Part shown: positions 36,142 through 48,211 of the stretch, one piece after another
Layout: every line of letters starts with the position of its first letter
How positions within the stretch are numbered: position 1 is the stretch's first letter
Source of the DNA: Sympetrum striolatum
Taxonomy: Eukaryota; Arthropoda; Insecta; Odonata; Libellulidae
DNA length: 64,000 bases
Direction: 5' to 3'
Assembly (NCBI GenBank): GCA_947579665.1
Contig: OX388345.1
Location: 61,061,454 to 61,125,453 of the forward strand
Translations under genes and position numbers: made by a program
Notes under the pieces: generated by a model
What the model saw: the letters and a program-made list of their open reading frames with translations, nothing else
Told to the model about the DNA's origin: nothing
The model's database searches: none

Positions 36142-36788
36142 AGGGAAACTTTTTTACATTGCCTTTCTCTCGTAAACCATTAAAATCAGAATTTTAATTG
36201 CTTTCCCTTGAAAATCAATACCCTAAGATGAAAAAAATACTCTAGGATAAGGATAAAAAAAGTAAAAGCATTGGAGAGTGAGATTAATCGACACTAATCT
36301 CTTCCGCACCATAGACGTCCTTTTTCGATTTGGAAAATTACTCGATGGACAATTACCAAAATTACCGTATTTCCCAAGGCATGACCCTGAGCACTTTTCG
36401 GGCATTTTTTTCCACGTACCCCAATAAGTTGCACACTTACCTAATTGACCAACACTCCCCATCAGATACCATCAAAGGTCACTCACAATTTGATGGACGG
36501 GTACGTTGAGGAAAGCCGATTTGCTCCAGAGGGATTACGGTTTTAATCACTGTCATTAGAAAATGCATTAGCTGAAATTGGCAACACTGGCCTTTTGGAA
36601 TCAGGAGCTTTTTACGGAGAACTGCTGCTTTTAAACATTTTGTGTGGTTACTATGCAAGAGGCTCGTAAAGAGAAGTTTTAGGAAGCAAAGCTGCACTTT
36701 TTTTAGATAGCTGTAGTAGAAAGTTCAACACGCTCTAGCTTTAAATTAAATTGAGGCATGCACGAATTATGCAAATTTGTTTTCATTA

Positions 36789-37064
36789 AAACAAACACAG
36801 TTTCATATTGATAAACTCAGTTAAAAATTTTGTTCTCATAACGGTTTAATTTACTATGCTTCGATTGCATAATGAGGAAGAGTTGTGGCATATTGAAGCA
36901 AATATATCTTTATCTAGAACCGTATGAATTAATTTCATTCATACGAATACAAATAGGTAATAGTATTTACATTCTGTTATTTATAAGAGGAAAATATTAT
37001 TCCTCCCTTTAAAATCGATTATATATGTTAGGTATCATTGAAATCAAGTGTAAAGATGTAATCT
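36789..37064 (+). repeat. Local direct duplication, copy B (about 275 bp)
   Basis: This is the second copy of the sequence at 35867-36141. It lacks the flanking CTAGGGAAACTT repeats, so the two copies were placed by different events or the flank was lost. It may be a dispersed repeat family. Confidence 0.9.
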
Positions 37065-37484
37065 CTGCTAAATTCATAAAGGACGACCGGACATAAGTTT
37101 AATGCGAAGCATGACTACATTGATTAGAAACAGGTGGGTTTAACAAATTATGAAACCTTGATTCCTTCGTTTCATATTAGCAAGAATTTAAGCTAAATTA
37201 AATAGGAATAGATAAAAGTATCATTTGTCGTTGCAGATTGATATTTAAAATTCTCATCAAATAATCCTACTCCATGTAATGAATTCTATACACACTAGAT
37301 ATTTAATCCGTGTGAATTAAAATCCATAAACTGTATAACCGAGGAAAATTTATTGAATGAATATCGTTTTTAAACGAATATACAGACGCAAGCGTGTCGT
37401 ATTTATCCCATATACATATTAGGTATCCTTGAAATAGTGGAGAATAGAAGCTAGATAAATTCGGAAAATGAAGGTTTGCATATG

Positions 37485-37690
37485 ACGGGATGTTATAGCA
37501 CCTCCTTGTCTCTTCGGTGGATCCGATGATGAGCATAAATTAAAAGAAACAAATATTTAGTAAAATCGTTATCCTTTTCGAACTCATCCTTTCCACTAGC
37601 GATGCGTAGCAACAATAATCTGAAGTTTTTCAAACGTTCTGTATATATATCACCCCGTCGGTAGGCGGCTTATTAGGGTATTAATATACG
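37485..37690 (+). mobile_element. Highly decayed CR1/jockey-like LINE 3' end
   Basis: Ordered nucleotide landmarks of the family are present: GGTGGATCCGATGATGAGC (family: TCGATCCGATAATGAACG), AACTCATCCTTTCCACTAGC (family: AATTCATTCTTTCCGCGAAC), and GTCGGTAGGCGGCTTATTAG with ATTAATA (family: GCCGAAAGGCGGCTTGTAGG). No frame survives. It is probably the oldest of the fragments. Confidence 0.5.
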
Positions 37691-40600
37691 TGTTGGTGTC
37701 TGCTCCAATGCAGAGAATATTTTAATTCTTGCAATAGTTTGATATGATTCCTGAGCTTATTTGGAAAAAAACAGAAATGCATAATTTAAATATTCTATCA
37801 TGGATTCTAATGAGAAGAAAATTCGACGTAAATAACAACATCCAAGAAATAATACAGTCAATAGGCTTTTTTCAGTCAATTGGTTTCTTTCGGTCCACTA
37901 TCTAGGCATTCCTATCCAGAAAAAAACATCAACTTTCGTAAACAATAGCAAGAACTCTTCATGTAAGTCCACTATACATTTTCTATGTCATCATATTATC
38001 GTGAAAAGTTCCCCATGAGTGTATAATTCACAGAAATTGAATGAGAAATGCAATAATGTCAATAGGGATCTAAATTTCGAAGAGAAGAAAACGGCGATAA
38101 CACGTTCATATATTTAAGACGACATACACAATTAGATCCAAGACAGAGCTTAACTGTGGTACTTACATCACCGATTCATAGCATACATCCACCCATTTTA
38201 CCTAAGAAAGGACAGAAAAAATTGACAGTTTACTTAAACTACATGCTTAAAATCTGCCATAATGTTTCTATGCAAATTTAATGCAGATAATTTTATATAT
38301 CTTTATCACTGCTTCCATTATTGTATTGGATGATTCCTTGAGATTGCTCTTGTCACCTCATGTATTGACTTGCTTTGTTAATTTGAAATATTTTTTTTTT
38401 AAAGCTCCGACTTTACATTTTAGTAATTAACTCGTATCTACTAACATCTACGAAACTGTAACATCTTTACTGGCTTGTTAATATCCGAAAGAAAACGTGA
38501 TTTGCGTATAGTTTCAGATTTTTTCGATCGACCGATCTCTTGAAATTATTTTAATGTTGAAAATTTTCGAATCTGAGGCTTTGAAATACAGATATATTCG
38601 TAATTTTGTATTAAAAGAAACATTTTGGGTATCCCCGATCACATACTCTTAATTTACTGCCGACCATGTTTTGAGAATCCAATTTTGTGATTTGAATAGA
38701 ACATTTTCCCGTATAAACAACTACTGCAGGAAATCTTCAATTGTTCGATATTTTAGATTCAGCGTAATGCTATACGTGCTTTTATTCAATTGCCCATGAT
38801 GATTTTGTATATTCCCTCCACGTAGTCCTATTGAAAAGTAATTATGTGAGCAATTACTAAATTTTCACAGGGACTTGCTAAAATGCCCTACATTTTTCCT
38901 TCCACTCCTGAGTTTCAAGAAAAATCGGTCAGTAAATTTTTTATATATAAAAGATGCGAGAGAGACTCGATTCAACCGAGATACTAACCATTTACTCTGC
39001 TTGAGTCACGTTCTACATTCAACCTCTTAAAATTCACGCCTTTTTCACGACTTCTCCCTAGAGCACTTTTCTAAATTTGTAGTGTTACAAAAACCCGGCT
39101 TTCCTATCACATTTGCATTTAGTACACTTCTTATCGCTCGACTTAAGACGATTGGATGAAAACCATTTCTTTTATCTGAAGAGTTAAATTAAACTGTCCT
39201 CCAACTTCGTCCCACAATTTTTTAACCTGAAACGATTTGTTACACCAATCCTCTTCACCGATTTCGGGAGATTATAAAAAAATGCCTGTGACACGGAGAA
39301 ATATCTTTCCAGCAGAATGTTTACCTGTATATAACTATCATTTGCTATTGTTATAATTCAACTACGAATATCCCAGAAATGTAAACAATCATAAGAAGCG
39401 TGCGTCATATTGTATTATTGCGCGAATACGTTTTCTAATCAATTCAATTGGAAACAGTTATATTTATAAATATTGCTAGTTTCGTGAGAAAACTGAATTT
39501 TAACGAAACGTTCACATTAGTTTCACTTCGCATGCTATTCTTTCCATGAACGTAATTCAAATTCCAATTTCCCCTTTCAAGCACTGCTCACATTTGATAA
39601 AAGATGGCACCAGCAGTTCAAGAGGGAGAAGAAGTTTCAGAGTTCACCGAATCAATTCTTAAGAGGCGCTGCTGCTCTTTCCTGTAATTCGGTCAGGGAA
39701 TCTTATTTATAATACATCTGCACCAGAATTAAAATGCTCTGAATTATCACTAATGATGAATGTGTAGGAAAGCTACCTTTGAGACGTTATCACTGTAAAA
39801 GTATCTAAATGACCTCTATTTATAAGATTTAATTTTAAATGACGAAAAATTCAATTAAAAGTAGTGAATCTAGAAATGTACATACCGTAGCATCACTAAC
39901 GTAAAGCCAAATCACGTATCGGCCAACATAATAAAATGAACGATTTAAATAGTAAAAGCATAAATTGAATCTTTCAAACGATTAGATCTCGTTTAATAGG
40001 CTTAATCAGAAAACATATGAAGCATTAAACTGCGTTATTCGGTAATCAAAGCTCATTTGAACATGAACTCATTCAACACGTTAAGACCATAGAGATTAAA
40101 TGTTGGAATTTCTTGGTGAATCCAAGCTTCCGAAGAAATCAAATCAATATTTGTCTTTTTCAGGTTTAAATACTTAATTTTAATTCTACTTAAATACCTT
40201 GCAAAAAAGACAATTTCCAAGAACGTTGAACCGAATTGACCGACGAATACGTTAGAAATTTAACTGCCTCAAGATTCAGTAAAATAAACCATAATTAGAC
40301 CACCCGCACGTTTTTCTTATTGATTCGTATCGTGGCAATCTTATCCCATAAATATTTATCTTCTATGACTCAAACATATGATTATCATTAAATGTACACT
40401 GCAGATAAACAAAACCATTTACGAACCATGCAATGCTTGTCAGCAAGAACACTTGTCAGACACGTTACAGAGTTATATAACCTGAATTTATAAGGAATAC
40501 TAAAGTAAGTTTAACCAGCCTCTTGTTTGATTACCCTCATGCAAACAAACTATTCGAACTGAAGAATGACCTCACGTACGTAGCAACTCATGTATATCTT

Positions 40601-41637
40601 GAATCGATATCCGTCCATTTCGTTCGAGAAAAAGCTGATATGATGCTCTCTCTTAATTTTGCTATATTTGCTTAGTTTCCCTAGGATTTTTGTATTAATG
40701 AGCACGTAGACGAACTTTTATACAGTCTATAGTGTTTCCTATGTTCTCTTGCGCTTGAATATTAATTTACTTCATAAACAGTTTGATTATAAACGTAATA
40801 AGACCTAAGACACCCTTAAGAAGTCAAAAATCCAGGTGGTGATAAATAAAAATTTTTCAAATTAAATTTAATTTCAGTTTATTTTAAAGTTTTCAGCATT
40901 AAGATAATGTATGATTTAGCAGACAATTGAGACTGCAGTTCCAATGGCGTGGTAACACAGTGATTAGAAACATCGGGGGTAGACGTAAAATTAGAATTTA
41001 AGTCAGTGTTCCATTAACGCTGTTATTCACCCAGTTACTCTTTTACCATGCAGTTCACACTTCCACGTAGGTGCGTATGTAGATCGATCCTATAGCATGA
41101 GGTCAGCTTAATTGGCATGGATGGATCACATTTGGTTAATGGTAGTTATCTGGGGGTATACCATTACTTTTTCTCAGGTAGAAATTTGGAGGGTCGCCGT
41201 CCTAATCCGGACCCTTAGCTCGATTCCGCAGCTCGGGAGCGCCTCGCCGTCACCGCAGGGGGGGCCATAAAAAAACTGACCGCGTGGAATATGATTTTAT
41301 GGAATGTAATAAGCAATTCAAATGAGCATTAATTTATTAGCTTCGTCGTCTCACTAGTCCAAAGAGATATACAAGCGTCTTTTGATCGACGTTCTACGAT
41401 GAAAATTAAGATTTGTCGTGATTTTGCTAGAAATGAACCGTTGACGCACGGCAACGTTGCTCCGGATATGGGTTGGGTTGTGGGGAAAGATTTAAGAATA
41501 GATAACCCCTTACTCTTCACACCTTAAATGATATTTAATTCGTATTTTTCATTATTTTCTGCAAGAAATTTTCATCATCGCCATTACTTATACCCACGCC
41601 CCACGCTCCCCTATGCTGACTGTACAATCGGCTGACG
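37691..41637 (+). other. AT-rich DNA without recognised features
   Basis: No frame of 60 codons or more occurs from 37.7 to 41.3 kb. A strong acceptor-like tract (TTACTTTTTCTCAG) at 41.18 kb precedes an unusual GC-rich 100 bp with an open frame (VEIWRVAVLIRTLSSIPQLG) but no donor. Confidence 0.5.
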
Positions 41638-41737
41638 CCCTTAATGTCCGCAGCCGCGAGATGGCAGCACTGAAGCTCGCCCTTTGAAACCATAATCTCA
41701 TATGGAGTAAATGGAAAAAACAATACGATTATGATAC
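41638..41737 (-). repeat. 100-bp inverted repeat, left arm
   Basis: This arm begins CCCTTAATGTCCGCAGCC, includes CGCGAGATGGCAG and ends ACGATTATGATAC. It is repeated in inverted orientation at 44152-44250. Similar short peptides on opposite strands (ending in MVSKGELQ and CHLAAADIKG) are only a by-product of this repeat and not evidence for genes. The pair encloses a 2.5-kb block with a transposase remnant and a TA-flanked element. No target duplication was found outside the arms. Confidence 0.85.
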
Positions 41738-42035
41738 TTTTCCCTCTTCTTCTTTGCGGGAGTAGTATATTCCAAAGATGTAATTCAGAGTTAGTGATTT
41801 ATCCATTTATAAGTACTTAAAAAAATGGAATAAAATGGGAAAATTAGTAAATCCGAAGAATTAGTGCAGGCTGCCTTCAGGACACCACAAGTAACTTCAT
41901 CGCTGTGAAAACATTATTCGTAGATCAGCAAAATGTATTCTGCTTGGATACACAGAAAATAATTGATCCTTAATAAATTATCAACGTTACATCTACTTTC
42001 AACTAGGCCTTTTAAAACAAGAATCGCAGGATATA

Positions 42036-42157
42036 CATGGGTGGTCTGAAAAGTTTCCGACATTTCGACATTTCTTGACATGTTTTCTGAAAATTTCTGA
42101 ACATTTTCTGAAGATGTCTGAAAAATCTGGGGTCGGAAACTTTTCAGACCACCCTCG
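42036..42157. mobile_element. 122-bp TA-flanked mariner-like MITE
   Basis: Inverted termini GGGTGGTCTGAAAAGTTTCC and its complement (about 24 bp, tips CATGGG and CGAGGG) are flanked by TA (42034-42035 and 42158-42159). The interior repeats TTTCTGAAAA-like words. It is noncoding and non-autonomous. The termini and TA target are consistent with the Tc1/mariner superfamily. Confidence 0.75.
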
Positions 42158-42377
42158 TATATACATTTCCTGATAAAAAATCGAAGTTCCCAGAAACAGC
42201 CTCGAGGAAATTAGTAAACGGTCAAATATTGTTGAAACATACATAAATCCAAAAGTATCAAATTTTAAAGACCGCCGTGGACTGCATTTCATCTTGGGGA
42301 GGCTGAAATGTGAAGTTAGGTTATACAATATACAAACATAAAGGATAGAGTGGTATAAAAAATTTATGGACCAAACA

Positions 42378-42740
42378 TTAAGTTTTAGATAGTTTCGCAA
42401 TTTTCCTTTTCGATGCACTTTCTTTAACAGCCTCCAAATTTATAAACTTTGCATGCTGTCTAATCCTCATAGTTACATAATATTTTATTATATATGCTAT
42501 GATTTCACTTCCGTGTTCAAAGCATGGGAAAGTTATCTCTTCATCACCTTGAAGTAACTCTGTAATTATGCACTCAAGCATAACATTTGACTCACAGTGC
42601 TTTACAAATTGTTCCTCCACTTTGAGGATGAAAGTATGAAGGTTTACATTAGGATGAACTACACCCCCCATATTTTTCATATTTGTTAACTTTGCTACTG
42701 GATGGCAAGAGAATGCCCCCGGATGAATTAATGCTGCCTG
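42378..42740 (-). pseudogene. Transposase C-terminal remnant, P/THAP-like (tentative)
   Basis: A minus-strand frame of 100 codons from 42680, extendable upstream without a stop to about 42740, reads GGVVHPNVNLHTFILKVEEQ, then FVKHCESNVMLECIITELL, HGSEIIAYIIKYYVTMRIRQ and ends KRKIAKLSKT. The pattern G..xPS/N..L, a glutamate helix, then H...II..I..Y...R resembles, from memory, the C-terminal tail of P-element/THAP9-type transposases. About 65 bp further upstream another frame has ATG CCT GGT CAT CGT TGT (MPGHRC), reminiscent of a THAP-domain start, but only 22 codons long. No catalytic core is present. The family is uncertain; the coding look of the tail is fairly convincing. Confidence 0.4.
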
Positions 42741-42924
42741 GCAAACAGCATACTTGCTGTGTCTTTATCTGGTGCAATACAACGATGACCAGGCATTTTT
42801 TAGATTAAGGATACCTTAAGGATATCTTAAAATATATCACAAGTCTTCAAGCGCAGTGACGACAATGAAGATCTCCAACTCACATAACGTGGTCGCACTT
42901 TCCACTTTCCAACAATCAACGTTA

Positions 42925-43939
42925 CCGTAGAAAGGGGTGACTTCGGCCACGCGTGCACTGCTCCACAAATTGTAAATTTGAAGTACAATATCTAAAATTT
43001 CACAAAGTAGCTATTTTGCTGCCCTTTAGAATTTAGATTGTCTTGACATATCGCCAGCAAATCCGTCTTGCTCCTTGCAACAATGACAGTACAATTGTCA
43101 TTGGGAACTAAATAGAAAATCGTGCATTCTCGAGACAAGTCTACGAAACCTCAGTCTGGTAACTTCTCTCAGTAACACTCAGCAAGATGGGAAACATTTG
43201 AAGACAATTGGAGGCCAAACAGTACTTATTCGTGAAAAAGAGATTAAATTAGTGGAAGTGCTGTTAAATTTTTTATGAGTATTCGTGATATCCAAATTTT
43301 AGTACAAACGTATTTGAACAGTAAAAAGTAAATGTTCAGTGCTTTGACAATCATTCCAGTAATTGTAATTGTTTGGGTTCGGAGATTCATTAGTAGAAAC
43401 AAAAAAAGACTCTAAGGCTTGAAAAAAAATTTAAAAGGGTTCGAGTGACAGTGAGTAAAAGTTTTCTACAAGAATTTTTCATTCTTTTTGTTTTTGGAGG
43501 TAAAAATTCAAAATGTAAAATATTTATTTTTCTTTTGAACATTTATAAATAAAGTGGAAAAACGTTATTATGAGTCAATAACTTCTTATCTAAGTACCTA
43601 TTAAATAATAGATTAAGTATAATAATAATTTGAATATTTTAAAATATAAATATTCGTAATATTAATCATATAGTTAATTTTATAGGCGATATTTAAGAAA
43701 CATATTTAGTGGCCGAAGTCACCCCATCGGTTGGGGTGCCTAAGGCCGCTATTCTTTATTTTTTAAACAAATTCCGTTGCTTAAGAAAAATGTTTAGATA
43801 CTATTTGCAGGAATACATTATGAATTAATTATTATGAATGATCTTCTTGTAATTTATTTTTTTAGCATAGAGAATGTAATTGAATACAGAAATATTTTTA
43901 AAAAATCTAAAAAACGGCCAAAGTCACCCCATTCTACGG
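42925..43939. mobile_element. 1,015-bp TA-flanked TIR element
   Basis: Inverted termini CCGTAGAAAGGGGTGACTTC (left) and its counterpart CCGTAGAATGGGGTGACTTT (right, reverse strand), continuing into GGCC, are about 25 bp and flanked by TA (42923-42924 and 43940-43941). The interior is AT-rich without a transposase frame. It is probably a non-autonomous Tc1/mariner-like element. A third terminus-like block lies inside it (43709-43751). Confidence 0.7.
43709..43751. repeat. Internal terminus-like hairpin
   Basis: AGTGGCCGAAGTCACCCC, a 5-nt spacer, then TTGGGGTGCCTAAGGCCGC form an imperfect palindrome whose halves resemble the termini of the surrounding TA-flanked element. It may mark two ends of such elements fused head to head, or an internal deletion scar. 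Confidence 0.6.
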
Positions 43940-44151
43940 TACGGTTCATCGCATTTCAGTTATTTACGAAGAATTTTTTTACGGCGTCAAAGTTACCTGT
44001 GTTTTGCACATAAGGCAAGCACCTATTCTTCGGATTTGCTAATTTGTCCGTCTTATTCAAATGTTTTGAATTCAATTCAAAAGTACCTATTGATGGATAA
44101 AACAATTACTCTTAATTCCATGTTTGTTAAATATTACTCTTTATTACATAT

Positions 44152-44250
44152 GTATCATAATCGTGCTTTTTCACCGTTTACTCCATATAAGATTATGGTT
44201 TCAAAGGGCGAACTTCAGTACTGCCATCTCGCGGCTGCGGACATTAAGGG
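44152..44250 (+). repeat. 100-bp inverted repeat, right arm
   Basis: This is the reverse complement of 41638-41737 with a few differences. It ends GACATTAAGGG, where the left arm starts CCCTTAATGTC. It could be the second terminus of an old composite DNA transposon or an independent copy of a dispersed repeat. Confidence 0.85.
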
Positions 44251-44594
44251 AGCCAAAAAATTTCAGCAGTTTCCAGTCCTATACTTTCTAAGTTCGTGGG
44301 TGGTAAATAAACAAGTTAGAAAGACACAGTAATGCGTTCTAATTTGCTTATATTTTTTCTCCCACTTTATACGCCAATGCCAAAATAATATAGTTTTGTG
44401 CTTGGTATTAAGAGAGGAAAAGACTCCATGTTTCTGTAACCCATAGCCTGAAAAAATATTATTTTAAATTCTTCGGAGCGAAAATGTACATTACGGTAGC
44501 AAAATATTTGGAATAGTCAACTTCACCAATATATAATATTTACATAGGAATTCTTGTGAAAAGAAAGGAAAGCTGAGACACGTCAGTTAAGGAA

Positions 44595-44793
44595 TTAGAG
44601 GTTTAAAATCTCCAATAGCCGTTTTGTCGGTGTTCCTCTACTCATTCCCCGGTATTATTCACTCCTGATGAGGAATGTATAGCATACGAAAGACGTATTG
44701 AGTACTCCAAAAAAGTGTCTTGTTTTCTCGGAATACCGTGGAAAGAGAAGAGGAACGCCGACAAAACGGCTATTGGAGATTGTGAACCTCTAA
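44595..44793. mobile_element. 199-bp MITE with about 45-bp terminal inverted repeats
   Basis: Arms beginning TTAGAGGTTYA and containing CTCCAATAGCCGTTTTGTCG and GTTCCTCT are inverted at the two ends with about four mismatches. Weaker complementarity continues inward (CCGGTATTAT against CGGTATTCC). The interior is noncoding. A target duplication is not clear (GGAATT recurs near both ends but not flush), so the superfamily is unassigned. Confidence 0.75.
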
Positions 44794-45969
44794 TAGGAAT
44801 TCTCAATTATATCTTCTGAAAAATGGATAAAAATCCCTCAATTATTTTTCAATAAAGTTAGCCACGGATCTGTAATCCAATAATAATGAATCTTAGTCGT
44901 TAAGTACTTAGGTAAATCGAAAATATATCGCATGAATAATGAATCATTTTAACTTCTACCTCCGACCCACTTCTTCTCTAATCCTCAAGTTCTGGTCTTC
45001 AGCAAAATATCGCATCTTCCTTTCGGTCCCTCGCGCTTCTTTTGTTTAATGTGAATTTAAGCTCTTTTTTGCCCTGGAAATTCTTCCACGAAAATCCTTA
45101 ATGGTTCAGTTCTCTGAGAGATGCCATTAGAAAAGAATGCGACGTGACTGTTATAAAGAGCGATTTTTTCGAGATTTTAACGCGCGAAAATTCTCGGATT
45201 AGAGGCTGCCGAATCGGATAATGAATACGATGAGGAGGGTTGCCGTCTGACCTCAATTTGATGAAACATCTTTTCCCCTCTCATGGAGGAGATAAGGAGA
45301 AGATTGGCTTTGGGGGAGAAAAAAATTCCGTTCCTCTGTTACCCTCGCTTCGGTCATGAGGGGGAAAGCAAAAGACTTCTGAACGATTTGGTCCTCCCCT
45401 GAGCAAACATAACCATGCTTACGCTCCCTTAATGTCCTCTCCATTAGATCAATATTTATTGGGTAGAAATGACTTTTTGAGGGCAAACGTATGTATTCTT
45501 ATGGTCCATATGTTTCATACGGAAGGAGACTAATTCCAGACGTTTGAATACGATGTGGTTACGGCACCAATTGGGCTTTTATTTCTAAAATAAATCACGC
45601 AGTAAGACCTTTTTGAAACACATCAACTTTATGATACTGTTCTGTAATTTATGGTCTGACTCTGCTCTTTATTCCGCTAAAATATAGTTACAAGGAGTTG
45701 AAAGGAGCGACTGAGACAGTCTTAACATTCATATATAACGTTATGGTAAAAATATAAGTTATTGAACGCTAGGAACATATCGATATCTATCCTATACCTT
45801 CTCTTTGATTACTTCTCGTCTATCAATAGTAATACGATCACTCTTCTTCTGCATTCCTTGAATTTTTAATTTCCTTTCCCCCAACACTCATTTAGATACT
45901 TTCCTCTTATCTCCGAAATGGAATATCTCCGAGAATATGGTTACTAGAGTTTGACGTGGAAAAATACAA

Positions 45970-46145
45970 TTTTCGTTGATTTTTTGTTTGTTCTCTTATA
46001 TTCATTTGTTATTTTATTACATATTTACTTTGTTGCTTTTCATGATTTTGTTGATATTTTTGTTCTATATTATAGTTGTGAATCTTCAACAGTAAATGGC
46101 TTTGTGCTGCAAGTTGATGTTTGTTAATAAATAAAATAAATAAAA
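45970..46145 (+). mobile_element. Probable LINE 3' tail ending in (AATA)n
   Basis: A T-rich stretch leading to TTTGTGCTGCAAGTTG and then AATAAATAAAATAAATAAA resembles the 3' untranslated ends of non-LTR elements and parallels the better example at 52.2-52.4 kb. No coding part is attached. Confidence 0.35.
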
Positions 46146-48211
46146 AGTAATCTTTGATAAAAAATACTCATCTAGCCGATCTTCTGCCTTCATTTACCTC
46201 TAACTGACTGAAGTTTCTATCAACTCACCCAACCTTCTTAGGTGGAATAGACTGCATGAAAACTGTTTGTTAACACGAGGACAATTTTATCAGGAATGTT
46301 ATTCTGATATTTGAACTATAAATAAAATTAATTTTTTCTCCTTTAAAAATATTATTGCTGTAATTAAATCTGGGAACAATTATTATCTGACATTGATTAG
46401 GAACCCAGAAATGCATTGCATCCCTTCATTATGACTTTGCATCCTAATTTGGAATTCATTTCGGCATATCCTAGACGATAAAAATGTATGATACGCGCTT
46501 GATTATAAATGAGAAAGTCCTACACTCTATGAAAATCTGTAATCGAAAATTCATGTTCAAGAATATTATTTACTTACCATCCCGGAAGCTCTACTATGGG
46601 ATGGTAAAATAAGAGAACAAATTTAAACGGAAACCTTTCTGAATAGAGGACTCATTCGAGGCAATAACTTATATTTATTCAGTTTTATGTAGTAATTTCA
46701 AAGGCTAAAAGGATGAGGTTCATGAGGTAGAAGTCATTCTAATACTATTTTTCCTGAGATATTCGAAATACGATCACATTAATAAGGCGCTCGATAACAA
46801 TATTTAAGGTCGATCCGCTAACTTAAAGCATAAATTCAACTTCCTCATAAAATAATATCTTATAGAGGTACTAATTAGTTGTGGAGGAAAACTATTAAGG
46901 CCTTGCTTGGTAACAAAGAAGGCAAACTCTGGGACGAGTAAACGAAAAAACTGTTGGAGGAAGTACCCGGTTATTAGCTTACAAACTCCTTATAAACCTT
47001 TACGCGATAGGTACATAGGATTTTCGTAAACTTCCATCCGGTATCAAATCACACAGTCATCATCCTGTTTCTCAAGTCTTCGAGAAGCGCTATTGGAGAA
47101 TCTACAAGGAAAACTAAGCCAAATGTTTTTCGAGGAGTAAAAATATCTAGATTCTGAACTATCCAAGATCTACGCTGTGGTGGTGAAGCAACTCGAGTGC
47201 GAAAGACGAGCTCCTGACGCGACAGATAGGCTGCATTCTTTTGCCTATTTTTCGCTCCATTTTGATTCTTCTCGAAAAGAGGGAGCGCAAAACGCTGCGC
47301 TTTGGTCGTCTGGTACACAAAGGTACACGTGGAACAAGTTATGTAGTTATTTTCGGTCCACTTAACATTGACGCCTCTCCCCCTCAAACGATAAATCCTT
47401 CAGCCCCACTTATATGAAGAGGCCTTGTTTTCCTTATAACCTCCTCTGTCGTCGGCGCAAAATGGATATTGCTTCGAAAATGAAGTTGGTGTGTAAAGGA
47501 ATAATACATCAGTAGTCAGGTTCTGAGAGACAATTCAACATACGAATAAGAAAATAAAAGTCAGATACTATGGCACGAATTACTAGCTCAATAGATATCA
47601 TTTTAATATATATTCACGACCAAATTCCGTCTCGAAAAATAGACAATGTTTTTTTATCTTCAGTACGGTAAAATTACTAATTAACTGTTTAATAATAATT
47701 TGCAACAAACAAAAACATTGAATATTAATCAGATGGTATTCTCCTTTTATTTAAAATTCGATGAAAATTATTCATTATTATATTTTAAAAGTCAATAAGC
47801 TATTCGTTTTCTATAGTATGATACTTTTCAGGCAGTTGCATATTTACCGATAATGTCTACAGATGAAACAAGTTTCTTGAACCTTCAGGGACCAAGGGAC
47901 ATATTCATGTCCCATAAAATTTAAAAAAAATATGGTTAGTTTACCTTTTCTCCTATTCTAATGATAGGCTGCCCACAGGGACCTATTTGCCTCATGTCAT
48001 ATCTAAGTAATTAGGCTAAAACATTTGATTAGAAATGTGTTAGCAACATGAGTTGAACCAAGTAACAGAATGTAGAAGAATAAAAAACAGTATTTCAACT
48101 GTGGTTCTCTTACGGCCCTTCCAGGGTTAATAGCTAATAATCTTTGTGTAGCAATTGTAGAAAAATTACTCGTGATTATTCTCATTATTATAGCGTATTA
48201 TTATTATTATT

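Noticed and set aside
40945..41140. Possible SINE head (GGCGTGGTAACACAGTG)
   Set aside because: No B box at the expected spacing and no tRNA fold.
43880..44332. 150-codon plus-strand frame and a related minus-strand frame at 41535
   Set aside because: The shared peptide (MVSKGELQ, CHLAAADIKG) is explained by the 100-bp inverted repeat, and the rest of each frame is unrelated AT-rich sequence.
46565..46610. Inverted CTTACCATCCC/GGGATGGTAA with acceptor- and donor-like ends on the minus strand
   Set aside because: It would imply a 13-16 nt exon; the hairpin alone explains the similarity and there is no other support.
47900..48140. Possible piggyBac-like end (CCCTGGAAGGG next to TTAA near 48.12 kb)
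   Set aside because: No matching terminus with TTAA was found within a few hundred bases on the other side, and the match is only a few bases.
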